In this document: in pieces, positions 43,568 through 52,592 of the stretch
How the letters are laid out: the number at the start of each line of letters is the position of its first letter
Position numbering within the stretch: the first letter of the stretch is position 1
Assembly: GCA_013151015.1 (NCBI GenBank)
Contig: JAADJA010000096.1
Location: 1-55,601 of the forward strand
Source of the DNA: Chlorobiota bacterium
Lineage (GTDB): Bacteria; Bacteroidota; Bacteroidia; Bacteroidales; JAADJA01
Reading direction: 5' to 3'
Length of the DNA: 55,601 nucleotides
Position numbers and translations under genes: made by a program
Notes under the pieces: generated by a model
What the model saw: only the letters and a program-made list of their open reading frames with translations
What the model was told of the DNA's origin: nothing
The model's database searches: none

Positions 43568-44923
43568 CTACCTGTTAAACTTCAACCTTTCCCCTTTCAC
43601 CGATTCATCAAATTTCCCGTTTTCATAAACGAGCCTTCCGTTTACAAAAGTATGTGTAATTTTTGATTGGAAGGTATGCCCTTCAAAAGGCGACCATCCT
43701 ACTTTATAAAGGATATTGGGTTTTTCTACTTTGGTTTTTGAATTTACATCAACAAGTACAAAGTCGGCATGATAACCTTCCCTGACAAACCCCCTTTTGT
43801 CAACCTGGAAACAGATGGCCGGGGCATGGCACATTTTTTCAACGACTTTTTCAATCGAAATTTTATCCTGATGGTAAAAATCCAACATGGCCAGCAACGA
43901 ATGTTGCACGAGCGGCCCACCGGACGGTGCCTTGAAATAAGAATTCGTTTTTTCGTCGAGGGTGTGGGGCGCATGGTCCGTGGCAATTACGTCAAGCTTG
44001 TTTTCCAGGAGAGCTTCAAATAGTTTTTCCTGATCGTTTTTGGTTTTGATGGCCGGGTTCCATTTAATACGGGTCCCACATTTTTCGTAATCCGCATTGT
44101 TGAACCACAAATGGTGGACGCAAACCTCTGCTGTAACCCGTTTATCCTTCAATGGGATCCCCGAATCGAAAAGCTCCATTTCCCTCGCTGTCGAAAGGTG
44201 CAAAATATGCAAACGTGTGTTGTGGAGTTTTGCCAGGCCCACGGCAAGTTTCGAACTTTTATAGCAAGCTTCGCCGCTCCGGATCAGCGGATGGGCTTCC
44301 AAGGGGACGTTCTCACCATATTTGTCCCTGAATATTTTTGTGTTGTTTTGAATGGTTTTCTCATCCTCACAATGAACGGCAACAAGCATCCTGGATTTTG
44401 AAAAAATCTCGTTCAGCACATCAATGTCGTCCACCAGCATATTCCCGGTAGATGATCCCATAAAGACTTTTATCCCACAAACGTTTTTAGGATCTGTTTT
44501 AAGGATTTCTTCAATGTTGTCGTTGGAGGCGCCCATGTAAAAGGAGTAATTAGCCAATGATTTTACAGCGGCCATTTTGTATTTGTCTTCCAGCAATTCC
44601 TGTGTGAGAACATTCGGAATGGTATTGGGCATTTCCATAAAAGATGTTACCCCTCCGGCAATGGCAGCTTTGCTCTCGGTATAAATATCGGCTTTGTGCG
44701 TGAGGCCCGGATCTCGGAAATGGACCTGATCGTCAATGACACCGGGAAGAAGGTATTTCCCTCTGGCATCAATTTGAGGGATACCTTCCATTGGGAAAAT
44801 GCTTTTATTATCTGATTTCTTTCCAATCTTTTCTATTTTGCCGTCCCTGATGAGCACATCGCCTTCAAAAACCTCCCCTTCGTTAACGATTAATGCGTTG
44901 ATTATGTGGTAGCTGTTTTTCAT
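43568..44923 (-). CDS. pyrC: Dihydroorotase-family amidohydrolase with altered metal ligand
   Basis: This 451-residue metal-dependent amidohydrolase is closest to dihydroorotase (carbamoyl aspartate cyclisation in pyrimidine synthesis). It keeps 'FRDPGLTHKADIYTES', 'EMPNTIPN', 'VHCEDE', 'LHILHLSTAREM' and 'IATDHAPHTLDEK'. The first metal motif reads DDQVHF, so Gln (codon 44728-44726) stands where the D-x-H-x-H motif has its first His. I recall DDQVHF in some flavobacterial homologues, so the change may be ancestral in part of the phylum and not damaging. Catalytic status is uncertain. Confidence 0.85.
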   Translation of the reverse strand: MKNSYHIINALIVNEGEVFEGDVLIRDGKIEKIGKKSDNKSIFPMEGIPQIDARGKYLLPGVIDDQVHFRDPGLTHKADIYTESKAAIAGGVTSFMEMPNTIPNVLTQELLEDKYKMAAVKSLANYSFYMGASNDNIEEILKTDPKNVCGIKVFMGSSTGNMLVDDIDVLNEIFSKSRMLVAVHCEDEKTIQNNTKIFRDKYGENVPLEAHPLIRSGEACYKSSKLAVGLAKLHNTRLHILHLSTAREMELFDSGIPLKDKRVTAEVCVHHLWFNNADYEKCGTRIKWNPAIKTKNDQEKLFEALLENKLDVIATDHAPHTLDEKTNSYFKAPSGGPLVQHSLLAMLDFYHQDKISIEKVVEKMCHAPAICFQVDKRGFVREGYHADFVLVDVNSKTKVEKPNILYKVGWSPFEGHTFQSKITHTFVNGRLVYENGKFDESVKGERLKFNR

Positions 44924-45058
44924 TTTTGCAATTTCTTATACACCGCTAAGTTACGAATTAATAATTATTGAGAATGGGAAGATTTTACTGGCCGTCAATT
45001 TATGATTTTAGAATGAAAGATACAGTGACAAAATATGCATTGGCTATGAAATATTTTG

Positions 45059-45066
45059 TATGTTTG
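45059..45066 (+). promoter_or_regulatory. Promoter of the YCF48-repeat protein
   Basis: -7 box TATGTTTG (TAnnTTTG) with a TTG at 45040-45042, 16 bp upstream, and a start codon about 27 bp downstream. Confidence 0.4.
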
Positions 45067-45092
45067 AACATTATTATTTAACCTAATTTATT

Positions 45093-47153
45093 ATGCATAT
45101 CATGAGAATCAAATTAATCATGTTGGGGTTTCTTATAAGCTCGAAACTTTTCTCCCAAGGTAGTTGGGAAATGGTCAGCCCCCAACCAACAATAAACAAC
45201 CTATTCGATGTTTGTTTCGTCTCCGAACAAAAGGGATGGATTGTTGGGGCAAACGGCACTATAATTTCCACAAACAATAGTGGGGAATCCTGGGAATGGG
45301 AATACCAGGACAACAGCAAGTATTTTGAATCCGTTTTCTTTATTGACGAAAACGAAGGATGGGTTGTGGGTTGGGACGATATTTTGCATACTGAAGATGG
45401 AGGGGAAACTTGGGAAGAACAGGATTTACCGGCATATTCGGCTCTTGAAGCGGTGTATTTTATCGATTCGAATACAGGATGGGTAGCCGGCCACCCGGGA
45501 TCGGTTTTTAAAACTATAAATGGCGGAGAAGACTGGACACAAGTACTTAACGCTGGCAATAAATGGCTGTCGGATATTGTATTTACCGATTTACAGCATG
45601 GGGTCGCAATTGGCAGTTACAATAGTACGAATGGCGCTTATACTACAATAACAGAAGATGGAGGGGAAACATGGGAAAACACAAGTCCTCTTGGGCAGGA
45701 ATCACTGAATGCAATTGAGTTTATCTCGGTAGATACTGCATTTGTATGTGGCAATGGCCAAAAGATAATCAAAACTACTGATGGAGGGCATACTTGGGAA
45801 ACAATTTCCAACTTTTATTCAAGTAAAAGCGATATTCATTTTTTCAATTCAAAACATGGGATCATACTCGCCTCCAATTCAGCATATATAACCGATGATG
45901 GAGGAACAAACTGGAATTCCGTTCCGACCCAATACGGATCTTCGCTCAATGCTTTTTCGTTTGTGGGCCCTATTGGTTATGCCGTCGGTTTTAATGGAGG
46001 GATGATAAAAAGCCCTGATTATGGCGAAACTTGGGAAAATACCGGTTCGCCTCAATTTACGAGCATTGAAGATTTGTATTTTTCCGACACGCTTAATGGC
46101 TGGGCAAAACAAATCAGCAGTTCCAAGCTTTCAAGGACATTCGATGGCGGGGTTAGTTGGGAAAGTGTAGATATTGGCTCTCCTGAAATCTTGGGGGGGC
46201 TCTGTTTCACAACAATGGAAATCGGCTATGCGGTTGGTGCGCACCATAAACTTTTCAAAACAGAAGATGGTGGTGAAAACTGGGTATCCACTGATCTGGG
46301 AATTGAGGGTGCAAATATAAATTCCATTTATTTTATTGATGAACTGCGAGGTTTTATTTGTGGGAGTTATGGCCTTTTTTACGCAACAAATGATGGGGGA
46401 AATTCATGGGATGATATTGGCCAACTAGGTTATTTGTATTATACAGACATTTATTTTTCAGATGAAAACAATGGATGGATAATAAGTTATCAAGGAAAAA
46501 CGTACCATACAACAGATGGAGGAAATATATGGGAAGAATCCAGCTTAAACGGAATTTCTGGACTGGATGACATCTTCTTCCTTGACAATGAAAAGGGCTT
46601 TATAACAAGTTTGGAAGGTTTGATACTGATGACTGAAGATGCGGGTATTTCCTGGGTGGAAGTAGGTAGTTTTATTGAATCTGCAAATAGGGCAAAACTA
46701 TCATTTGCCAACAATAGTGAAGGCTGGTTAATTGCTAGCACAAAACTTTATTACACTATTGATGGCGGTTTTACCTGGCATTATCATTCCCATCAGGGTT
46801 ATATGACTGATATTAGTTTCCAAAGCCCAACATCAGGTACAATAACAGGGAGTTACAGCTTGGTCTTAAAGTACGACAATATGGTCACATCCTTAAATAT
46901 ACCGCATGAAAGCAAACTTGAAATATTACCGAACCCTGCTTCCAACTACTTTTCAGTTTCATTGAAAGGATTGGATCTTCATGCCTCCAAAATAAATATT
47001 TATGATATTCATGGCCGATTGTATAAATCGGTGAACATCAAGGGAGACAAAAACAAATTGAACATTGACATTCACACTTTGCCAAAAGGCCTATATTTTG
47101 TTGTTTTGGAAACTAGGGACAACCGCTTTGTAGCCAAATTGATAAAGCAATAA
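45093..47153 (+). CDS. T9SS-secreted YCF48/BNR-repeat propeller protein
   Basis: This 686-residue protein has a signal peptide (cleavage after 'KLFSQ') and thirteen 'T-x-DGG-x-TWE' type loops (TEDGGETWEE, TTDGGHTWET, TNDGGNSWDD and others), each closing a propeller blade. A type A sorting tail ends it ('ILPNPASNYFSVSL ... GLYFVVLETRDNRFVAKLIKQ'). YCF48-like propellers serve as scaffolds, and the secreted ones of Bacteroidota have no known ligand. The start could be ATG 45093 or ATG 45102. Confidence 0.87.
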   Translation: MHIMRIKLIMLGFLISSKLFSQGSWEMVSPQPTINNLFDVCFVSEQKGWIVGANGTIISTNNSGESWEWEYQDNSKYFESVFFIDENEGWVVGWDDILHTEDGGETWEEQDLPAYSALEAVYFIDSNTGWVAGHPGSVFKTINGGEDWTQVLNAGNKWLSDIVFTDLQHGVAIGSYNSTNGAYTTITEDGGETWENTSPLGQESLNAIEFISVDTAFVCGNGQKIIKTTDGGHTWETISNFYSSKSDIHFFNSKHGIILASNSAYITDDGGTNWNSVPTQYGSSLNAFSFVGPIGYAVGFNGGMIKSPDYGETWENTGSPQFTSIEDLYFSDTLNGWAKQISSSKLSRTFDGGVSWESVDIGSPEILGGLCFTTMEIGYAVGAHHKLFKTEDGGENWVSTDLGIEGANINSIYFIDELRGFICGSYGLFYATNDGGNSWDDIGQLGYLYYTDIYFSDENNGWIISYQGKTYHTTDGGNIWEESSLNGISGLDDIFFLDNEKGFITSLEGLILMTEDAGISWVEVGSFIESANRAKLSFANNSEGWLIASTKLYYTIDGGFTWHYHSHQGYMTDISFQSPTSGTITGSYSLVLKYDNMVTSLNIPHESKLEILPNPASNYFSVSLKGLDLHASKINIYDIHGRLYKSVNIKGDKNKLNIDIHTLPKGLYFVVLETRDNRFVAKLIKQ

Positions 47154-47176
47154 AATCGCGCACAAAGTATATTTTT

Positions 47177-48274
47177 TTGAAAACACCCCCCAACATATTA
47201 GTTTGCCCCCTCGACTGGGGAATTGGCCATGCAACCCGGTGTGTGCCGATTATTGACGAACTTCTGGAACAAGGGGCAAATGTGGTTATCGGTGCAGATA
47301 AGCGTCCGTTGGCATTTCTGAAAAGCGAATATCCACAGCTTAAAACCATTGTTTTCCCCGGATATGAATTCAGCTATCCGAAAAACGGGAACATGGTTAT
47401 CAAGATGGGGCTGCAGGTTCCGAGAATCCTGGCCGGGATCAGAAGGGAACATATACTTCTTGATAAAATTATCAACGAAAATAAGATTGATGCGGTGATT
47501 TCCGATAATCGTTTTGGGCTTTGGTCAAAAAGAATTCCTTCCATTTTTATGACACATCAGTTGAAAGTGAAAATGCCGGGGAAAAACCAATTTGGGGAAA
47601 ACTTGCTGTTCAGGCTCAACAAATGGTTTATTGAAAAATACAAGGAATGCTGGATCCCCGATTTCGCAGGTGAAAATAACTTATCAGGTAAGCTTTCCCA
47701 TTTTCAAAATGATATAGGTTCTTTGTATTTCATCGGTCTTTTGTCGCGTTTTTCAAAAATGACAAAAACCAGAAATAAAGGAATTAATTTTACAAATGAC
47801 ATCCTCGTTGTCCTCTCAGGGCCAGAACCTCAACGGACAATCTTTGAAAAAAAGTTATTAAACGAATTGCAAAAATTGGATTTGAAATGTATTGTGGTCG
47901 GTGGCAAAACCGAATTGAAGGAAGAAAAGGAAATAAGTGAAAACATTCTGTTTTATTCACATTTGGATAGCAATGATTTATTTGAGGCTTTTCAAAATTC
48001 GGGATTCATTATTTCCCGGCCGGGATACAGCACCATAATGGATTTGGCCGTTTTGGGCAAAAAAGCGGTTTTTATCCCCACTCCAGGACAAACGGAACAA
48101 GAATACCTGGCCCAACGCTTTCATGAAATGAAAACCCATTTGAAATTGGAACGAGACCAAATCGATTTGACTGAGGCCCTTAAAGAAATAAAGGGTTTTA
48201 AAGGAATTGAACTCAGCCCTGATAATTCCCTTCTTGCTGAAAGAACAAGGAATCTAATTTCTTCATTGAAATAG
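47177..48274 (+). CDS. MurG-like glycosyltransferase-fold protein
   Basis: This 365-residue protein has a Rossmann-type start 'NILVCPLDWGIGHATRCVPIIDELLEQG', which resembles the GT-B transferases that use UDP-GlcNAc. The second half has 'ILVVLSGPEPQRTIFEKKLL', 'CIVVGG' and the donor-site 'FIISRPGYSTIMDLAVLGKKAVFIPTPGQTEQEYLAQ'. It probably acts in envelope glycan synthesis; the acceptor is unknown. The only suitable start is TTG 47177, 23 bp after the upstream gene. Confidence 0.87.
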   Translation: MKTPPNILVCPLDWGIGHATRCVPIIDELLEQGANVVIGADKRPLAFLKSEYPQLKTIVFPGYEFSYPKNGNMVIKMGLQVPRILAGIRREHILLDKIINENKIDAVISDNRFGLWSKRIPSIFMTHQLKVKMPGKNQFGENLLFRLNKWFIEKYKECWIPDFAGENNLSGKLSHFQNDIGSLYFIGLLSRFSKMTKTRNKGINFTNDILVVLSGPEPQRTIFEKKLLNELQKLDLKCIVVGGKTELKEEKEISENILFYSHLDSNDLFEAFQNSGFIISRPGYSTIMDLAVLGKKAVFIPTPGQTEQEYLAQRFHEMKTHLKLERDQIDLTEALKEIKGFKGIELSPDNSLLAERTRNLISSLK

Positions 48275-48331
48275 AATCGTAAATATGTCAACTTCTTTTA
48301 GATTCATTTTTGATATTATTGTTATACCATG

Positions 48332-48376
48332 CCCTAAAATATCCGATAATATAGGGGGTCATACCCCTAAAATATC
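48332..48376. promoter_or_regulatory. Operator-like repeats before the DUF4143 ATPase gene
   Basis: CCCTAAAATATC occurs twice in direct orientation (48332-48343 and 48365-48376). Between them ATATAGGGG forms an imperfect inverted repeat with the second copy. A -7 box TATCTTTG follows at 48388-48395 and the ATG is at 48421. It could be a binding site or a trace of an insertion junction. Confidence 0.4.
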
Positions 48377-48420
48377 AATTATTTGCTTATCTTTGTACCC
48401 AGATCAAAAAGGTAAGTCTG

Positions 48421-49668
48421 ATGGACAAACAAAGATTTATATATGCCAACATTGTTAAACACCTTAGAAGAAAGGAGTTTACAATAGTAACAGGAGCACG
48501 GCAAACAGGTAAGACCACGATTTTAAAACAGCTTTTCAAACATTTAAAAGCAGAAGGAAAAAAAGTTTGGTTGATCACTTTTGAAAAAGAAGAAATATTA
48601 AGGGGGATAAACAAAGACCCTGAAAATATTTTTCAGTTTACATCACGTCCTAAAAACCCTTTGTTCGAACTGCAGGACGAACCATTCTATATATTGGTCG
48701 ATGAGGTTCAGTATGCCAGTAACCCATCCAACTTTTTAAAATACCTGTATGACACCTACCAGCCTCATCTCAAGATAATAGCAACCGGGAGCAGTTCTTT
48801 TTATCTCGATACAAAGTTCAAGGATTCCTTATCGGGCCGGAAAAGGATATTTACTTTGCCCACGCTTAGTTTTGATGAATATTTAATCTTTAAAGAGAGA
48901 CAATATTTATTTGACGAGCTTCAACAAATAAGGGAAACCCCCGAATACAAGTCGCTACAGCACATAGAAATAATGCAGATGTTCGATGATTACATACTTT
49001 ATGGTGGATACCCGGAAGTTGTGTTGGCCGAAACGAGGAAGGATAAATTATTGCTGTTGGAAGAAATAAAGAATTCCTATATCAAAAGGGATATATTTGA
49101 ATCAAAGGTCGAGAACGAACAAAAATTCTATCAATTGTTGGTTGTCCTTGCATCGCAAACGGGTAACCTTCTCAATAAATTTGAACTATCGAAGTCATTG
49201 AGAATCGATGTCAAAACCGTTGATAGATATATTAATGTCTTGCAAAAATGTTTTCATATCACGATTATCAACCCTTTTCACAGAAACTTAAAAAAGGAAT
49301 TGTTGAAGATGCCCAAAGTCTTTTTAAATGATTTGGGCTTAAGGAACTTGCTCATCAATAATTTCATCGACATCCATATTCGATCCGACAAAGGACAATT
49401 ATTTGAAAACTACGTTTTTTTGAGATTAATGCAATTGTACCGGGAAGATGAAATCAAGTTTTGGCGAACTGCCGATCAGAAGGAAGTAGATTTTGTGGTG
49501 AACACATCCACCGGAACTTCATTGGCTTTGGAGGTGAAATTTAGCCCCGATAATTTGAACAGGAAAAAATACAACAAATTCATCCAATCATATCCCGATA
49601 TTCCCCTATCTTACGTTACTTACGAAACAAATGAGATAGGAAATGTATCTTCAGTCCTAAAAATATGA
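48421..49668 (+). CDS. AAA ATPase with C-terminal DUF4143
   Basis: This 415-residue protein has Walker A 'GARQTGKTTIL', Walker B 'YILVDEVQYA', sensor 'IATGSSSFYL' and arginine region 'LSGRKRIFTL'. DUF4143 covers about the last 200 residues, with 'KEVDFVVNTSTG ... ALEVKFS', which looks like a PD-(D/E)xK-type site. Such genes are common and mobile in Bacteroidota; their roles are not established. No toxin or partner gene is adjacent. Confidence 0.92.
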   Translation: MDKQRFIYANIVKHLRRKEFTIVTGARQTGKTTILKQLFKHLKAEGKKVWLITFEKEEILRGINKDPENIFQFTSRPKNPLFELQDEPFYILVDEVQYASNPSNFLKYLYDTYQPHLKIIATGSSSFYLDTKFKDSLSGRKRIFTLPTLSFDEYLIFKERQYLFDELQQIRETPEYKSLQHIEIMQMFDDYILYGGYPEVVLAETRKDKLLLLEEIKNSYIKRDIFESKVENEQKFYQLLVVLASQTGNLLNKFELSKSLRIDVKTVDRYINVLQKCFHITIINPFHRNLKKELLKMPKVFLNDLGLRNLLINNFIDIHIRSDKGQLFENYVFLRLMQLYREDEIKFWRTADQKEVDFVVNTSTGTSLALEVKFSPDNLNRKKYNKFIQSYPDIPLSYVTYETNEIGNVSSVLKI

Positions 49669-49692
49669 TATCCTCAATACTCATTCATTTCG

Positions 49693-49700
49693 TATCTTTG
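49693..49700 (+). promoter_or_regulatory. TAnnTTTG -7 box of lgt
   Basis: TATCTTTG stands 19 bp before the lgt start codon; a clear -33 element is not seen. Confidence 0.45.
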
Positions 49701-49719
49701 CCGCCAAAATAAAAATCCT

Positions 49720-50496
49720 ATGATCCTTGAATCCATTGTTTGGGACGTAAATCCCGACATATTCCATTTGGGCCCACTTACTGTTAGGTGGTACGGTTTG
49801 CTGTTTGCCTCCGGTTTTGTGTTCGGTTACATCATCCTTACGGACGCTTTTAAACGGGAAAAAGTCCCACAAAATGTATTGGACACGCTCACAACTTATA
49901 TGGTGGTTGGAACCGTTATTGGGGCAAGGTTGGGGCATTGCCTCTTTTATGATCCGGCCTATTACCTGAGCCACCCTTTGGAAATCCTGGAAATATGGAA
50001 AGGCGGGCTGGCGAGCCACGGGGCAGCAGTAGGTATTTTAATTGCGATCGGGCTGTTTTCAAGAAAATACAAGAAACCCTATTTATGGGTTGTTGACAGG
50101 GTTGTCATCGTAACTGCACTCGCGGGTTTTTTCATCCGTATGGGAAATTTGATGAATTCGGAAATTTATGGCGACCAAACATCGCTGCCCTGGGGTTTTA
50201 TATTTGTAAGATGGGGAGAGACCGTTCCGAAACATCCCACCCAGATTTATGAAGCCCTTTCCTATCTTTTGATATTTATCCTGCTTTACTCCATTTACCG
50301 AAAAAAATGGCCAAACCTGAAAGATGGTTATATCTTTGGGATGTTCCTCGTAACCTTGTTTTCAGTACGGTTTATTATTGAATTTATCAAGGAACCACAA
50401 GTGAATTTTGAAAACAACATGGTTCTGAACATGGGCCAATTATTGAGTATCCCTTTTGTTATATTTGGTGTTTATTTACTGATAAAGAAAAAGTGA
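49720..50496 (+). CDS. lgt: Prolipoprotein diacylglyceryl transferase (Lgt)
   Basis: This 258-residue membrane enzyme transfers diacylglycerol from phosphatidylglycerol to the lipobox Cys of prolipoproteins. It has the Lgt signature 'FIRMGNLMNSEIYG', 'VRWYGLLFASGF' with the conserved Tyr, 'KGGLASHGAAVGI' and 'HPTQIYEALSYL'. It would act on the lipoproteins encoded in this window. Confidence 0.96.
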   Translation: MILESIVWDVNPDIFHLGPLTVRWYGLLFASGFVFGYIILTDAFKREKVPQNVLDTLTTYMVVGTVIGARLGHCLFYDPAYYLSHPLEILEIWKGGLASHGAAVGILIAIGLFSRKYKKPYLWVVDRVVIVTALAGFFIRMGNLMNSEIYGDQTSLPWGFIFVRWGETVPKHPTQIYEALSYLLIFILLYSIYRKKWPNLKDGYIFGMFLVTLFSVRFIIEFIKEPQVNFENNMVLNMGQLLSIPFVIFGVYLLIKKK

Positions 50497-50502
50497 GTTT
50501 CT

Positions 50503-50542
50503 CCTGAAGATATGCAACTGTCTTTTTATCAGTTGCGTCAGG
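50503..50542. terminator. Terminator hairpin between lgt and KamA-like gene
   Basis: A two-tier stem, CCTGA (50503-50507) with TCAGG (50538-50542) and GCAACTG (50514-50520) with CAGTTGC (50530-50536), lies between two convergent genes. A short AAAA follows on the plus strand, so it may act in both directions weakly. Confidence 0.55.
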
Positions 50543-50557
50543 AAAACCAATAACACC

Positions 50558-51883
50558 CTAATTCAGCTCAAAGAATTTCTCTTCAAGTTTTTCCTCAAAA
50601 AAGAATTGCGGCCTGTCAAAAGCAGGTTTAAGGTCGTCCAGCCAGATGGCTTCAGGGTTGTATTCGGCAAAAAACGGTTTTGCCACCCAATCAGGGTTCC
50701 GACCTTGCATGAAGCGAAGGGTAAAAACTTTTTGCCCCATGATTTCATTCGTGCCCAAAATCTGTACTTTGCCCGGATCGGCTGACATTACCGGGCCCCG
50801 CACCGTTCGCCCGACCCCGCTCAGGTTTTGATAAGCATCCCTAAAAATATTCCAGGCCCTTTCAAGGTTAACGGCGAAGTAATCCTGCGCCCCTGTATTA
50901 CGGGCCAAAAACATATAATAGGGGATCAGTCCCAGTTTAACCTGTTCGGTCCACATTTCTTCCCATACATCAGGAGTATCGTTGATGTGTTTCATAATGG
51001 GCGATTGTGTCCTGATTTGCGCGCCCGTGTTCCTGATCCGTTGAATTGCTTTTCTAACAGCTTCTGTTTGCAACTCCATGGGATGGTTAAAATGTGCCAT
51101 GAAAGCAAGATGGTAACCTTGTTTGACAATCTTCTCAAACAAGCGGAGCATTTCGTCTGCATCATTGTCTGTCAAGAATTTATAAGGCCAATACGAAAGT
51201 GATTTCGTCCCGATACGGATGGTTTTCAAATTTGGGACTTGATGGTTGATCAGCGGTTCGATGTATGCCGAAAACCTTTTTGCCGACATCACCATTGGAT
51301 CGCCACCGGTTATTAAAACATCGGATACCTCAGTGTGTTGTTTTAAATATCCGGCTAAAGAATCTGCTTCCTGCATGGCAAACTTCATATTGTCCATCCC
51401 CACAAACTGGGGCCAACGGAAACAGAACGTACAGTAAGCATGGCAGGTTTGCCCGCTGCCGGGGAAAAAAAGGACGGTTTCCCTGTATTTATGTTGAATA
51501 CCGGGGAGCTCCTCACCGTTCAGCATGGGGATATTTTTCAATTGCCCGGCCGGGTGCGGGTTCAGTTCGGCCCTAATCCGGTTTGCTGTTATTTTTATTT
51601 CTGAACTACTTAGGTTTTGCTGAAGTGCATTTTCCATCTTCCGGAAATGTTCGGTCGAAAGCATCTCTTTTTGAGGAAAAGTAAGCTGATAAATCGGGTC
51701 TTCCGGTATTTTTGTCCAGTCGATCAATTCTTCGATCACATAATTGTTCACCTTGAACGGAAGCACATTCCCCACCACTTCTATTGCATGTCGGTCTTTC
51801 TCTGAAAGGAAATGCCGGATTTGCGGGATCTGTTTAAAATTTCGGAGCGTATATACTTGATATTCTTTCTTTACAATATTCAT
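50558..51883 (-). CDS. KamA-family radical SAM protein (lysine 2,3-aminomutase-like)
   Basis: This 441-residue protein has a radical SAM motif C-x3-C-x2-C (CHAYCTFC), followed by 'FRWPQF', 'VLITGGDPMVMSAKRF' and 'HFNHPMELQTEAVRKAIQRI', the barrel segments shared with lysine 2,3-aminomutase and EpmB. It keeps an N-terminal extension of about 130 residues. Whether it acts on lysine or another amino acid is not clear. A -7 box at 52093-52086 would give a leader of nearly 200 nt. Confidence 0.82.
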   Translation of the reverse strand: MNIVKKEYQVYTLRNFKQIPQIRHFLSEKDRHAIEVVGNVLPFKVNNYVIEELIDWTKIPEDPIYQLTFPQKEMLSTEHFRKMENALQQNLSSSEIKITANRIRAELNPHPAGQLKNIPMLNGEELPGIQHKYRETVLFFPGSGQTCHAYCTFCFRWPQFVGMDNMKFAMQEADSLAGYLKQHTEVSDVLITGGDPMVMSAKRFSAYIEPLINHQVPNLKTIRIGTKSLSYWPYKFLTDNDADEMLRLFEKIVKQGYHLAFMAHFNHPMELQTEAVRKAIQRIRNTGAQIRTQSPIMKHINDTPDVWEEMWTEQVKLGLIPYYMFLARNTGAQDYFAVNLERAWNIFRDAYQNLSGVGRTVRGPVMSADPGKVQILGTNEIMGQKVFTLRFMQGRNPDWVAKPFFAEYNPEAIWLDDLKPAFDRPQFFFEEKLEEKFFELN

Positions 51884-51983
51884 TGTCTATTTTATTTTCT
51901 GAACTTAAAGTGGAAATTCCGACTGATATCACTTATGTCGCGAGTTCCTAAAATTGGGATTTAACTGATTTGGCAGGGATTTG

Positions 51984-52007
51984 AAATCTGTCTGTTCCGT
52001 CAGATTT
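51984..52007 (-). promoter_or_regulatory. Hairpin in the leader of the KamA-like gene
   Basis: AAATCTG (51984-51990) and CAGATTT (52001-52007) are perfect arms of a stem with a 10-nt loop, 100 nt upstream of the start. No known riboswitch consensus is recognised. Confidence 0.3.
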
Positions 52008-52085
52008 TGGATGCCGGCTGGCAAAACCATCGAAAAGGCTACCAGATACTATCAGTCAAAAAAACACTAAGCCTATTTAGTAGTG

Positions 52086-52093
52086 CAAAGGTA
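52086..52093 (-). promoter_or_regulatory. Candidate -7 box for the KamA-like gene
   Basis: The minus strand reads TACCTTTG, fitting TAnnTTTG. It lies 203 bp upstream of the start codon. No clear -33 element is seen. Confidence 0.35.
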
Positions 52094-52124
52094 AGCAATT
52101 TTGCAGGACTGTAAAAGAAAACGA

Positions 52125-52454
52125 TTAAGATTTTTGGGAAATGTCGGGAATTAGGAAAAGTAAAGTTCCAACTGGAAAAGAGCAAATTTGAATTTTGGAA
52201 ATTTGTCGTACACCCATTGGGATTGGCACTATGGCAAATTTGTCATTTTTCCCGTTGATGAAAAAATCGGATTCAATCCGGTAAATCCCTTCATGTTTTG
52301 AGTGGTACTTATCATACAACAATTCGTCCTGGACAAATAAAAGGATAAAAATAGCGGCTGCCATTCCAACCGAAAGCCCAATAATATTCAGGATAGAATA
52401 AAATCGGTTCCTGATGATATTCCGATAGAGGCTTATGAGATAGTTTTTGAACAT
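52125..52454 (-). pseudogene. Truncated MacB/FtsX-type ABC transporter permease
   Basis: From ATG 52454 the frame encodes 'MFKNYLISLYRNIIRNRFY ... NIIGLSVGMAAAIFILLFVQDELLYDKYHSKHEGIYRIESDFFINGK', the well-known N-terminus of an 800-residue permease. Similarity stops after about 80 residues and the frame ends after 109. The remainder is absent, so this is a deletion remnant. Confidence 0.75.
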
Positions 52455-52592
52455 ATTTACTGTTTTCGTGCGGTTGTACAGATTTGAGCACCGGGAAGCA
52501 TGTATCTTAAAAACAATGATCAATGCCATTGGAATTTGGGAAACCAATTTGTGTTGCAGGCAACGGGTTCAATGTTGACAAAAACACCCGCT

